A DNA stretch of 64,000 nucleotides from Leisingera sp. S132. Lineage in GTDB: Bacteria > Pseudomonadota > Alphaproteobacteria > Rhodobacterales > Rhodobacteraceae. The DNA lies in NCBI RefSeq assembly GCF_025144465.1, contig NZ_CP083553.1, positions 3,602,001 through 3,666,000 on the forward strand, written 5' to 3'. Of the stretch, positions 27,852 to 37,040 are shown piece after piece. Below the pieces are notes generated by a model. That model did no database searches. It was not told the DNA's origin and saw nothing but the letters and a program-made list of their open reading frames with translations. The translations under genes and the position numbers were made by a program. Each line of letters starts with the position of its first letter. The stretch's first letter is position 1.

Positions 27852-28916
27852 ATGCGTGACTTAAAGAGCAATTCCGCTGCGATGAGCGAAGAACTGCTCG
27901 CGTGGTATGACGTGCATGCCCGCGAGATGCCCTGGCGAGTAGGTCCTGCAAGCCGCGCTGCAGGCATCCGCCCCGACCCTTACAGGGTCTGGCTCAGCGA
28001 GGTAATGCTGCAGCAAACCACTGTGGCCGCAGTGCGCGAGTATTTCCTGCGCTTCACCAGCCGCTGGCCATCGGTTCTGGATCTGGCCGCCGCAGAAGAC
28101 GCAGACGTGATGAGCGAATGGGCCGGCCTCGGCTACTACGCCCGCGCCCGCAACCTGCTGAAATGCGCCCGCGCGGTGGCTCAGGATCACGGCGGCAGCT
28201 TCCCGGACAGCTACGAGGGCCTGCTCAAGCTGCCCGGCATCGGCCCCTACACCGCAGCAGCCATCGCCTCCATAGCCTTTGACCGGCCTGAAACAGTACT
28301 GGATGGCAATGTCGAGCGGGTGATGGCCCGCATTCACGACATCCACGACCCGCTCCCGGGCACCAAGCCGGTGCTGAAAGACCGCGCTGCGGAGCTCACC
28401 CCGGCGCTGCGGCCCGGCGACTACGCTCAGGCGGTCATGGACTTGGGCGCCACCATCTGCACCCCCCGCAATCCGGCCTGCGGCATCTGCCCTTGGCGCA
28501 CGCCCTGTACGGCCCGCATTGCTGGAACTGCGCCCAACTTACCCAAGAAAGCGCCAAAGAAGCCAAAACCAACCAGGTATGGCATTGTTTACCTTGCAGA
28601 ATCCGCCGATGGCACCTGGCTGCTGGAGCGGCGACCGGACAAGGGGCTTTTAGGCGGCATGCTGGGCTGGCCCGGATCAGACTGGAGTGATACCGCCACA
28701 CCGACCCCGCCTTTTGAAGCCGAATGGCAGGAGCTGGCTGGCGAGGTGCGGCACACGTTCACCCATTTTCACCTCATTCTGCGTGTCATGACCGCTGAAC
28801 TCCCCATCGGTTTCAATCACAGTGCAGATCAAGAGATGATCACGCGTCACGATTTCACCCCTTCCAGCCTGCCAACGGTGATGCGCAAAGCCTTCGATCT
28901 TTATAAAGGCCGCTAG
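27852..28916 (+). CDS. mutY: A/G-specific adenine glycosylase
   Basis: A 354-residue repair glycosylase that removes adenine opposite 8-oxoguanine. The catalytic Glu is E50 in LSEVMLQQTTV, the helix-hairpin-helix LPGIGPYTAAAI precedes catalytic D151 in VLDGNVERV, and the 4Fe-4S ligands are C203, C210, C213 and C219 (C-x6-C-x2-C-x5-C). A C-terminal NUDIX-like domain (about 235-350) binds the 8-oxoG strand. The start at 27852 has AAGGA 7 bases upstream. Confidence 0.95.
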   Translation: MRDLKSNSAAMSEELLAWYDVHAREMPWRVGPASRAAGIRPDPYRVWLSEVMLQQTTVAAVREYFLRFTSRWPSVLDLAAAEDADVMSEWAGLGYYARARNLLKCARAVAQDHGGSFPDSYEGLLKLPGIGPYTAAAIASIAFDRPETVLDGNVERVMARIHDIHDPLPGTKPVLKDRAAELTPALRPGDYAQAVMDLGATICTPRNPACGICPWRTPCTARIAGTAPNLPKKAPKKPKPTRYGIVYLAESADGTWLLERRPDKGLLGGMLGWPGSDWSDTATPTPPFEAEWQELAGEVRHTFTHFHLILRVMTAELPIGFNHSADQEMITRHDFTPSSLPTVMRKAFDLYKGR

Positions 28917-29000
28917 GTTACCCTGCGCCCCTATTGGGTTTTGAAATGTCAGGGCATAGGGTTTCCCCAAACGCGCGCTGACTGATTTGGGAGACTTGGC

Positions 29001-30134
29001 ATGATTGCCCCGGATACTCTTTCCCGCTGGCAAAGCGCCCTGCCGTTCTGGATGTCATTTCTGCTGCTGCCGCTGGTTTGGATCGCGGCACTGCAGGGCG
29101 GCTGGGCGCTGCTGCTGCCGCCACTTGTGACATGGCACCTGTTTGCGGTGCTGGACGGGATGTTCGGGCTCAATCTGGAAAACGCCGACCCGGAAACACC
29201 GGACAACGATCTAAAGTGGTACAAGGCACTGACCGCGGCTTGGGTTCCGCTGCAGTTCCTCACTCTGTTTACGCTGATCTGGTACGTCAGCAGCGCAGAA
29301 CACCTAAGCGCATTCGAGAAATTCGCAGCCTTCTTCGGCGTCGGCGTTGTGACCGGCGCCGTCGGAATCAACTACAGTCACGAGCTGATGCACCAGTCCA
29401 GCAGGATGGAACGCTGGCTGGGGGACATTCTGCTGGCGATGGTGCTGTACTCGCATTTCCGGTCTGAGCATCTGCTGGTGCACCACCGTTATGTCGGCAC
29501 GCCCCGCGATCCGGTCACGGCGCGCTATAACGAAGGTTTCCATCGTTTCTACCCGCGTGTTCTGCGCCAATGCTGGCACTCCGCCTTCCGTGCCGAGAAA
29601 GAAAAACTGGCCAAGAAGAACCGACACTGGACCGACCGCTCTAACCCATTCTTCCGCTACTGGGCGTTGCAGGCGGCCATGCTGCTCCTGGCGCTGATGC
29701 TGGGCGGGCTGACCGGCGTTCTCCTGTTCCTGGTTCAGGCCGGCACCGCGATCTGGCAGCTGGAAGTGGTCAACTACGTCGAGCACTACGGGCTGACCCG
29801 CAAACACCTGGGCGACGGCAAATACGAGCCGGTCCAGCCGCGCCATTCCTGGAACGCGGCGCACAAGGCATCGAACTGGCTGCTGATCAACCTGCAGCGC
29901 CATTCGGACCACCACTACAAGCCGAACCGCCGCTTTCCGCTGCTGCAGAACTACACTGAGGCTGACGCGCCACAGCTGCCATACGGCTATCCGGTAATGA
30001 CCATTGCAGCGATGATCCCGCCTCTGTGGCGGCGGGTGATGAACCCGCGGGTGCGCCGCTGGCGGCAGACGTATTATCCCGAAATCACCGACTGGCACGC
30101 CTATAACAAGGCGCAGAACCCGATGCCGCGCTAG
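29001..30134 (+). CDS. alkB: Alkane 1-monooxygenase (membrane di-iron hydroxylase)
   Basis: A 377-residue integral membrane hydroxylase of the AlkB/xylM family, oxidising terminal C-H bonds of alkanes using O2 and rubredoxin electrons. The histidine clusters are present: HELMH (127-131), EHLLVHHRYVGTPRDP (about 155-170), NYVEHYGL (about 255-262) and LQRHSDHH (H301, H304, H305). Several hydrophobic helices occupy the N-terminal half. No rubredoxin, regulator or alcohol dehydrogenase is next to it, so the electron partner is elsewhere. Not to be confused with the DNA-repair alkB at 58826. Confidence 0.92.
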   Translation: MIAPDTLSRWQSALPFWMSFLLLPLVWIAALQGGWALLLPPLVTWHLFAVLDGMFGLNLENADPETPDNDLKWYKALTAAWVPLQFLTLFTLIWYVSSAEHLSAFEKFAAFFGVGVVTGAVGINYSHELMHQSSRMERWLGDILLAMVLYSHFRSEHLLVHHRYVGTPRDPVTARYNEGFHRFYPRVLRQCWHSAFRAEKEKLAKKNRHWTDRSNPFFRYWALQAAMLLLALMLGGLTGVLLFLVQAGTAIWQLEVVNYVEHYGLTRKHLGDGKYEPVQPRHSWNAAHKASNWLLINLQRHSDHHYKPNRRFPLLQNYTEADAPQLPYGYPVMTIAAMIPPLWRRVMNPRVRRWRQTYYPEITDWHAYNKAQNPMPR

Positions 30135-30137
30135 GCG

Positions 30138-31526
30138 TCAATCCCAAGCCAAGACCGTCATCGGCTGATCCAGCCCGCGCACTTCCTGATCCGCATGGCG
30201 GGATGCGCCAGCCAGCAGGTCCAGCCCGGCCAGCTCCGCCTTAACCTGCGCAGCCATTGCTTCGCTGACGACAATACTGCCCTGCAGCCTGCGCGTCAGG
30301 TTCTCCAGCCGCGCGGCGATGTTCACCGTCATGCCTAGGACCGCATATTCCAGCCGGTTGGCACCGATATCGCCCAGCAGCGCCTCGCCATAGTGAATAC
30401 CGATCCCGGCCCGTATTTCGGGCTTGCCCTGTTTTGCACGGTCCCGGTTCCATCTCGCAAGCGAAGCCCGCATCGCATGCGCGCAAGCCAGCGCATTCGT
30501 GGCGTCCTGCTTTCCCGCCACCGGCGTGCCAAAGGTCGCCATCAGCCCGTCCCCCAGATACTTGTCCAGCGTGCCGTGATGGCGGAACACCTCCCGCTCC
30601 ATCCGGCCATGGAATTCCCGCAAGAGATCAATCACCGCATGCGGATTCATACCTGCTGACAGCCGGGTAAAGCCGATGATGTCTATGAACAGAACCGCCA
30701 CGTTCTCGCTGCGCACCTGCTTCAGCGGCTCATCGTTCTGGGACAGCTGTTCCACCACGTTGGGCGAAAAGTAGCGTGACAGGTTCGCCCGCTCCCGTTC
30801 CAGGCTGGCATTGCTGCGCAAAAGCCCGTTGAACCGGCGCACCGAGAAACCCAGCGTCACAGCCACCAGGACAAAGACAAGCGCTTCCTGCACCCGCAAT
30901 TTGACCACAAAGCTGTTCGGGTCAAAGAACTGTGCCAGTTCCGGCTCGAACCCGAGGGCGGCGCCAACGGCTTCAGTCAGCCCGGGAACCGGGCTGGAGA
31001 ACCACCAGACCAGCCCCAACGCGCTCAGCCACATCATCGCGGTCCAAGTTCCGATCGCAATCACCGTGCGCCAAGAATAGGCCATAGTGCCCGCGGCAAG
31101 AATGATGAAGAAGTACTGGAAGTTATCGAATCTGTAATGCATCGCTGCAGGAATTTCGCGGGGATCAAATGGGTTGGGCACAACCAGCGCAAAGGTCATG
31201 ACCGCAAGGTCAAGGAAGATCAGGAACAGTTCCAGCCGCGATTTGCCAACCTTCCCGGCCCGGCTGATGAACCAGCCGTTCAGGCACAGAACCGCAAGAA
31301 GCCCATGGTAATACAGAACGCTCCAGACAGGGTTCAGAAAAACAATGAAGACCGCAACAATCGGCAGCGCAATCCACCGCGCGCGAACAGCCAGCTGCAG
31401 CCCGCGCCGCTTGTGCGCGTCCAACGCAGCCTCCGCAAACCTGCCTTCCGCAGCAGAGAGCTCCTGGCTGCTTGCTTCTGCTGCTCTGGCAGCTCCGGTT
31501 CCGGTTGCAAACGCCGTATCGGTCAT
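30138..31526 (-). CDS. Membrane-bound class III adenylate/guanylate cyclase
   Basis: A 462-residue protein. About five or six hydrophobic helices fill residues 50-230 (e.g. near 52-68, 72-88, 99-117, 138-155, 160-178, 214-228). A short linker SNASLERERANLSRYFSP leads to a class III cyclase domain (about 265-455). Metal aspartates D282 (FIDIIGFT) and D326 (KYLGDGLMA), K322, N402 and R406 (VNIAARLE) are intact. The second base-specifying position, normally D or T, is A395, so ATP or GTP preference is unclear. Start at 31526 has AGGGAG upstream. It ends three bases from alkB (convergent). Confidence 0.88.
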   Translation of the reverse strand: MTDTAFATGTGAARAAEASSQELSAAEGRFAEAALDAHKRRGLQLAVRARWIALPIVAVFIVFLNPVWSVLYYHGLLAVLCLNGWFISRAGKVGKSRLELFLIFLDLAVMTFALVVPNPFDPREIPAAMHYRFDNFQYFFIILAAGTMAYSWRTVIAIGTWTAMMWLSALGLVWWFSSPVPGLTEAVGAALGFEPELAQFFDPNSFVVKLRVQEALVFVLVAVTLGFSVRRFNGLLRSNASLERERANLSRYFSPNVVEQLSQNDEPLKQVRSENVAVLFIDIIGFTRLSAGMNPHAVIDLLREFHGRMEREVFRHHGTLDKYLGDGLMATFGTPVAGKQDATNALACAHAMRASLARWNRDRAKQGKPEIRAGIGIHYGEALLGDIGANRLEYAVLGMTVNIAARLENLTRRLQGSIVVSEAMAAQVKAELAGLDLLAGASRHADQEVRGLDQPMTVLAWD

Positions 31527-31621
31527 TGGGTCTCCCTCTTCCCGCTGGCTGCAGAAGCATTCCTGCTTCAGATAGTTACCTCGCCTCAAACTGTGAATAG
31601 CTCATCAGGCCGCAAACATGC

Positions 31622-31648
31622 AAAAAACCCCGCCTGATCCAGGCGGGG
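31622..31648 (-). terminator. ccrM terminator
   Basis: Read on the minus strand: stem CCCCGCCTG/CAGGCGGGG (arms 31640-31648 and 31628-31636) then six T, about 75 bases past the ccrM stop. Confidence 0.88.
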
Positions 31649-31720
31649 CAAGGTGTGCGCCTGCGCAAATTGCACAGGCACCTGCAATCGACTGATATCT
31701 TCTGAATAGTTCCGGTTGCG

Positions 31721-32833
<1,113 letters not shown>

Positions 32834-32879
32834 TCATAACCGCGGCGCATTTTTGCGCTCATTAGGTTGTCCACAGGAT

Positions 32880-32895
32880 GAGTCATCGCGGATTC
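32880..32895. promoter_or_regulatory. Pair of GANTC sites upstream of ccrM
   Basis: GAGTC (32880-32884) and GATTC (32891-32895) lie within the ccrM-rnhB gap, 56-71 bases upstream of the ccrM start. In Caulobacter the ccrM leader also carries two GANTC sites whose methylation state affects expression. A shared control is inferred, not shown. Confidence 0.5.
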
Positions 32896-32931
32896 GAGGT
32901 CAATTTGTTTATTATAACAACGCCCTACGGT

Positions 32932-33549
32932 TCACTCTTGATACAAGATATTGTGTACCGGCTTAAAGGAACGCCGATGATGTGGGGTCACCCCCAGCTG
33001 AACTAGCGCTTCACGGTGCTGTTTCGAGGGATAGCCTGCGTTTTTCTTCCAGCCATAGCCCGGGAACTGTTGCGCCAAATCCACCATGATCCTGTCACGC
33101 GCCAGTTTTGCCAAAATCGAGGCCGCCGCGATCGACACCGATTTGGCATCGCCCTTGACCACCGCATCAGCCGGCAGTGCCAGCCCTCTGGGAATCAGAT
33201 TGCCATCAATCAGCAAGTAGTCCGGCGGCGGGTTTAACGCCGCCACCGCACGTTCCATTGCCAAGTGCGACGCGCGCAAAATGTTCAGGGAATCAATCTC
33301 TTCCACCGTCGCATGGGCAATAGCGGTTTGGGCCGACGACAGAATCTCCCCCTCCAGTGCCTCCCGTTTTTTCAGGCTGAGCTTTTTGGAGTCGTTGAGT
33401 CCATCGGGGATCGCGCTGGCATCCAGAACCACCGCAGCGGCCGTGACCGGACCAGCCAGCGGACCGCGGCCGACCTCATCAACCCCTGCAATTCTAAGAA
33501 ACCCGTTTTCGCGGGCGGCGGCTTCAAGACTGAAATCTGGCTGTGTCAT
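32932..33549 (-). CDS. rnhB: Ribonuclease HII
   Basis: A 205-residue RNase HII removing ribonucleotides from DNA and RNA:DNA hybrids. The catalytic DE pair is D24-E25 in IAGVDEVGRGPLAGPV, with another acidic ligand in LLIDGN and the SVSIAAASILAKLARDR helix. The ATG at 33549 is the usual family start; the frame open to 33840 is low-complexity and overlaps the terminator and next gene. Confidence 0.94.
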   Translation of the reverse strand: MTQPDFSLEAAARENGFLRIAGVDEVGRGPLAGPVTAAAVVLDASAIPDGLNDSKKLSLKKREALEGEILSSAQTAIAHATVEEIDSLNILRASHLAMERAVAALNPPPDYLLIDGNLIPRGLALPADAVVKGDAKSVSIAAASILAKLARDRIMVDLAQQFPGYGWKKNAGYPSKQHREALVQLGVTPHHRRSFKPVHNILYQE

Positions 33550-33590
33550 GCTTCTGACAAAACCAATTCCTGAGCGTGATGCAAGCGGAC

Positions 33591-33616
33591 AAAAAAAAGG
33601 GGGGCCGCAGCCCCCC
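33591..33616 (-). terminator. Terminator of the gene at 33648
   Basis: On the minus strand: stem GGGGGGC/GCCCCCC (arms 33610-33616 and 33599-33605) followed by eight T. Confidence 0.88.
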
Positions 33617-33647
33617 AGTTTACTGCTGCCCGAACCTGTACTCCGGC

Positions 33648-34163
33648 TTACCGGTTCACCATCCGGTAGCCATGTTTCTTCAGGCACCCGGGCTTGTACC
33701 CGGTACGGTTGCGCTGGCCGTTCCAGAACGTCACCTTGCAGACCTGCGGCAGTTTGTGCGTGTAGCCGTAATTGCGGTCCAGGCAGCCCTTGGCCGCCAG
33801 CGGATAATTGGTGCTGTAGCGTGGAAAATAGCGGACGCAATGCGCCGGCAGATCATAACGGCGCACGGACTGCGGCAGCGGTTTGACGTGGCCGTCGTGA
33901 CGGTTGCGGCCCTGGTGCCTGTGTCTGTTATGGCTGTGGTTCTGCGGCGGGTTATACGTGCGTGTCACGGCGTGATCATCTTTATCTCTGGAATGCTTGA
34001 TGGCCGCTCCAAGAATACCAAGCAGCGCCAGGCCGCCCAGAATTTTTGCAACATCATTGTCCGCACGGGCGGGGGCTGCCGAGAAGCCGGTAATCGCAAT
34101 GGAGGCTGCAACGATCAAGGCTATGAATTTGCGGTGCGGCTGCGGGCGGCTTGTCTGGGTCAT
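33648..34163 (-). CDS. Secreted His/Arg-rich hypothetical protein
   Basis: A 171-residue protein not recognised. It starts MTQTSRPQPHRKFIALIVAA, a signal sequence cleaved near ARADND, followed by a hydrophobic glycine/leucine stretch (ILGGLALLGILGAAI) and a His/Arg/Asn-rich middle (NHSHNRHRHQGRNRHDGH). The C-terminal half has four cysteines (HCVRYF, KGCLDR, QVCKVTF, PGCLKK), possibly two disulfides. Similar uncharacterised secreted proteins occur in Rhodobacteraceae; metal binding by the His-rich part is only a guess. AAAGG 8 bases upstream supports the ATG at 34163. Own terminator downstream. Confidence 0.72.
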   Translation of the reverse strand: MTQTSRPQPHRKFIALIVAASIAITGFSAAPARADNDVAKILGGLALLGILGAAIKHSRDKDDHAVTRTYNPPQNHSHNRHRHQGRNRHDGHVKPLPQSVRRYDLPAHCVRYFPRYSTNYPLAAKGCLDRNYGYTHKLPQVCKVTFWNGQRNRTGYKPGCLKKHGYRMVNR

Positions 34164-34329
34164 ATCTGAACCTTTCAATGGAATGAGCGGAACGCAAAAT
34201 GCGTTTGATGCGCTCACCCTGCTTCCGCCCCCTTCAGACAGGCAATATCGGCCGCTTGTTATCGGATATCAGCCATACCAACCCCCTGCGGTTATTGAAT
34301 TTCAATCAGCCCCGACGCAGGATGGCCCC

Positions 34330-34623
34330 ATGAAACAAACCCTTCTGATCCCCGCCTTTGCAGCCGCCCTGCTGGCGCTTTCCGCGCCCGCGCAGGCCGC
34401 TGAGTGCTATGCCGACTACAAGGCCAAGCAAGACAATCCGTTGCGCCTGCATTACGGTGTTGTTCAACTGTCCGGCGCCTGCAACAAACAGGCTGCCCGC
34501 AGTGAAATTCAGGCCCGCATAGCCCCGGCCGGGTGGACGCTGTTGAATGTCCTCTCTGTCTTTGGCCCCGAAGGCCTGCAGCAAAGGAAGGCTGATGCCG
34601 GACCCTACTATCTCAGTTTCTGA
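34330..34623 (+). CDS. Small secreted hypothetical protein
   Basis: A 97-residue protein with a signal peptide, MKQTLLIPAFAAALLALSAP through AQAA, then ECYADYKAKQDNPLRLHYG and a second cysteine in GACNKQ, so one disulfide is possible. No family recognised; the same opening is shared by unnamed roseobacter proteins as far as I recall. Its last 29 bases overlap the start of the membrane winged-helix gene, so the two are translated together. Confidence 0.7.
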   Translation: MKQTLLIPAFAAALLALSAPAQAAECYADYKAKQDNPLRLHYGVVQLSGACNKQAARSEIQARIAPAGWTLLNVLSVFGPEGLQQRKADAGPYYLSF

Positions 34624-35296
34624 CGCCCGTGCCGCCGGCAGCAGGGTCATCACTCTAGGGATCGCCGCCATCGTCGCCGTTCTGATCATTGCAGGCACGG
34701 TTCTACTTCTGGCCCTGCCTGACGCGAACGCTTTCAACGCCCGGGTTGAGCAGCTGTTTGTGGAAAACGATCTGACAACCCAGGCCGAAATCAAGCTGCT
34801 GGAAATCCTGGCCCAGTCTGGCACCGCCTTTGCCGACACGCTGACCAGCTACCGGATGGTGATCTTTGTTCTGCTGGTTTTTGCCACCGCAATGATGGTG
34901 GCGGCGCTTGCGGTGCTGGGTATGCTGGTGATGCTGAACCGCCGTATGGCGCAAATCGAACGTTCAGGCATCCAGGTGAACGAATTGCTGATCAGCCGCG
35001 ATGAGAACACCGTCTACCTCAACAGCATGGGGTTCAAGCTGACTCCAGCTGCGATGGAAACCCTCTCGGTTCTGGCCGAGGCCCGGCTGGACGGCGACGT
35101 GCTGTCCGGCACCGAGATCGAGGCGGTGATTTCCGGCCGCGCCTCCGCCGATTGCGAGGAAGCCGCCGGCGCCACCCGGATCAAGCGCCTGCGGGACACC
35201 CTGGGAAACCAGATGGTTAGCGAACTCTTGGTCAAGAATATCGCCAAGCGCGGCTATGTGCTGGCAATCAGCAAGGACGTGATCCGCATGGTCTGA
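34595..35296 (+). CDS. Membrane-anchored protein with C-terminal winged-helix-like domain
   Basis: A 233-residue protein. Two hydrophobic helices (about 17-41 and 88-113) flank a roughly 45-residue loop that would face the periplasm. After an LNRRMAQIERSGIQVNELL linker comes a segment (about 148-228) with winged-helix features: LTPAAMETLSVLAEARLDGD, then RIKRLRDTLGNQM and KRGYVLAI, which resemble the recognition helix and wing of OmpR/PhoB-type DNA-binding domains. With both termini cytoplasmic it would be a membrane-bound regulator with the DNA-binding part at the C-terminus, the reverse of ToxR. Start supported by AAAGGAAGG. The cyclase fusion gene follows by 138 bases. Confidence 0.7.
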   Translation: MPDPTISVSDARAAGSRVITLGIAAIVAVLIIAGTVLLLALPDANAFNARVEQLFVENDLTTQAEIKLLEILAQSGTAFADTLTSYRMVIFVLLVFATAMMVAALAVLGMLVMLNRRMAQIERSGIQVNELLISRDENTVYLNSMGFKLTPAAMETLSVLAEARLDGDVLSGTEIEAVISGRASADCEEAAGATRIKRLRDTLGNQMVSELLVKNIAKRGYVLAISKDVIRMV

Positions 35297-35434
35297 CCCT
35301 TCGGCTCCGTTATGCTCAATATCCTGTGTTCCGGTCTGGATTTTCCCGGCAAAGTTCCCAGATAGTTCAGAACCGGCCCGCGCCGGCCGGTCCTGTTTCC
35401 ACCGGCTGCCCGGCAAAAAACAAGGATCTCTGGG

Positions 35435-37009
35435 ATGGACACGCAGGTTCAGACCCGCAACCGGGGCTACGGTATTGTTGTCGAACCGCTGCAAGGCCTG
35501 GTCACCGCCCGGCGCGGCGGCACCGTTCTGGCGCAAAGCACCCGGGCCAAGGTGATGTACGAAACCCGCCTCCCGCCAGCGGTCTATTTCCCTGCGGACG
35601 ACGTTACTGCTCCACTGTCAGACCATACTCCCCTTCAAACCTTCTGCCCCTTTAAGGGCACCGCCAGCTACCGCGATGTCCTGTTGCCGGACGGCGCCGT
35701 GCAGAACGGTGTCTGGGCCTACGAGGACGCCTTGCCCGAAGCCGCTGCCATTTCCGGCCATATCGGCTTCATGCCCAGCGCAAAAGTTGAGTTCGATTTC
35801 GGCACTAACACCGTGGAGATGCCTGATTACGGTAATATCTCCGGCCCGGTGATCGACTGGCTGCTGCGCGACGCCTCGATGGTGGCAACCCCGGAAGAGC
35901 TGACCGCCGCGCTGGCAGAGAAATTCGTGGAACAGGGCATCTACCTGTCCCGCCTCTCGGTCATGGCCTGGTCGCTGCACCCGCTGATCGCGGGCAAGAA
36001 CTACATCTGGCAGAAGAAAACCGGTGAGGTCACGACCTACGCCCCGTCGTATGAAATCCACGACCATCCCGCTTACCAGAACAGCCCGCTGCGCCACGTT
36101 TCCAACGGGCTGGGCGGGGTGCGGCACCGGCTGGACGCCTGCTGCACCGATGATGCCTTTCCCATTCTTGAGGATTTGCGCAAGGAAGGTGCCACCGACT
36201 ATGTCGCAATGCCGCTGCGGTTCTCGGACGGGCGGATCAATGTGCTGACGCTAACCAGCGATCACCCCAAGGGTTTCTCCACCGCCAACCTGGGCCTGAT
36301 CTTCGAATGCTCCGGAGTTATCGCGCGTTACTACGAGATCTTTATGCAGCGCGAAAACGCCCAGGCATTGCTGGAAACCTATGTCGGAAAACGCACCGGC
36401 GCCCGGGTGCTGGGCGGTGAGATCCGCCGCGGCGACGGCGACGAGATTGACGCTGCCATCATGTTCTGCGACCTGCGCGGCTCCACCCGGCTGGAAGAGC
36501 AGCTGGGCCGCCGGGACTATATCGCGCTGCTGAACCAGTTCTTCGAGACCGCCTCAACCATCGTGCATGATCACGGCGGCGAAGTGCTGAAATTCATCGG
36601 CGACGCTGTGCTGGCCGTATTCCCGGCCGGCAGCGACCCAGACAAAGCCCGGACCCAGGCCCTGGACAGCGCCCGCGCCATCGTTGCCCGGCTGGAAGAA
36701 ATTGCCCGGGAAGAAGACGGCCACCGCTGCGAGGCCGCCATCGGCATCGCCTATGGCCGCGTGACCTATGGCAACATCGGCTCGCGGGAGCGGCTGGATT
36801 TCACGGTGATCGGCCAAGCCGCCAATATCGCCGCCCGGCTGGGCGACTACGGCAAGACCGCGGATCACGCGATTGTCGTCAGCCATGACATCCTGGGCGA
36901 CACCTCGCAAGGCATCTCGCTCGGCGCAGTCAGCCTGCACAACGTCTCCCAGCCCGTCAGCTGCTTTGCAATTCAAGCTGGCGGGAATTCCCAGGCTGCT
37001 GCAGAGTAA
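35435..37009 (+). CDS. DUF427 domain fused to class III adenylate/guanylate cyclase
   Basis: A 524-residue soluble protein of three parts. Residues about 15-125 match DUF427: VLAQSTRAKVMYETRLPPAV, YFPADDV, TFCPFKGTASYRDV and GVWAYEDALPEAAAI. Residues about 135-320 are the helical/GAF-like input region seen in rhizobial cyclases (WLLRDASMVATPEEL, RLSVMAWSLHPLIAG). Residues about 335-515 are a class III cyclase with D346, K386, D390, T457, N464 and R468 all present, so it should be active, with ATP preferred (K and T). The DUF427 addition is unusual. It follows the membrane winged-helix gene on the same strand. Confidence 0.88.
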   Translation: MDTQVQTRNRGYGIVVEPLQGLVTARRGGTVLAQSTRAKVMYETRLPPAVYFPADDVTAPLSDHTPLQTFCPFKGTASYRDVLLPDGAVQNGVWAYEDALPEAAAISGHIGFMPSAKVEFDFGTNTVEMPDYGNISGPVIDWLLRDASMVATPEELTAALAEKFVEQGIYLSRLSVMAWSLHPLIAGKNYIWQKKTGEVTTYAPSYEIHDHPAYQNSPLRHVSNGLGGVRHRLDACCTDDAFPILEDLRKEGATDYVAMPLRFSDGRINVLTLTSDHPKGFSTANLGLIFECSGVIARYYEIFMQRENAQALLETYVGKRTGARVLGGEIRRGDGDEIDAAIMFCDLRGSTRLEEQLGRRDYIALLNQFFETASTIVHDHGGEVLKFIGDAVLAVFPAGSDPDKARTQALDSARAIVARLEEIAREEDGHRCEAAIGIAYGRVTYGNIGSRERLDFTVIGQAANIAARLGDYGKTADHAIVVSHDILGDTSQGISLGAVSLHNVSQPVSCFAIQAGGNSQAAAE

Positions 37010-37040
37010 CCCTGCCACAGACAGCCTTCCCGGCAGTCAA

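Noticed and set aside
32911-32916. TATAAT-like box on the minus strand ahead of ccrM
   Set aside because: No matching -35 hexamer at 16-18 bases, so it is not claimed as a promoter.
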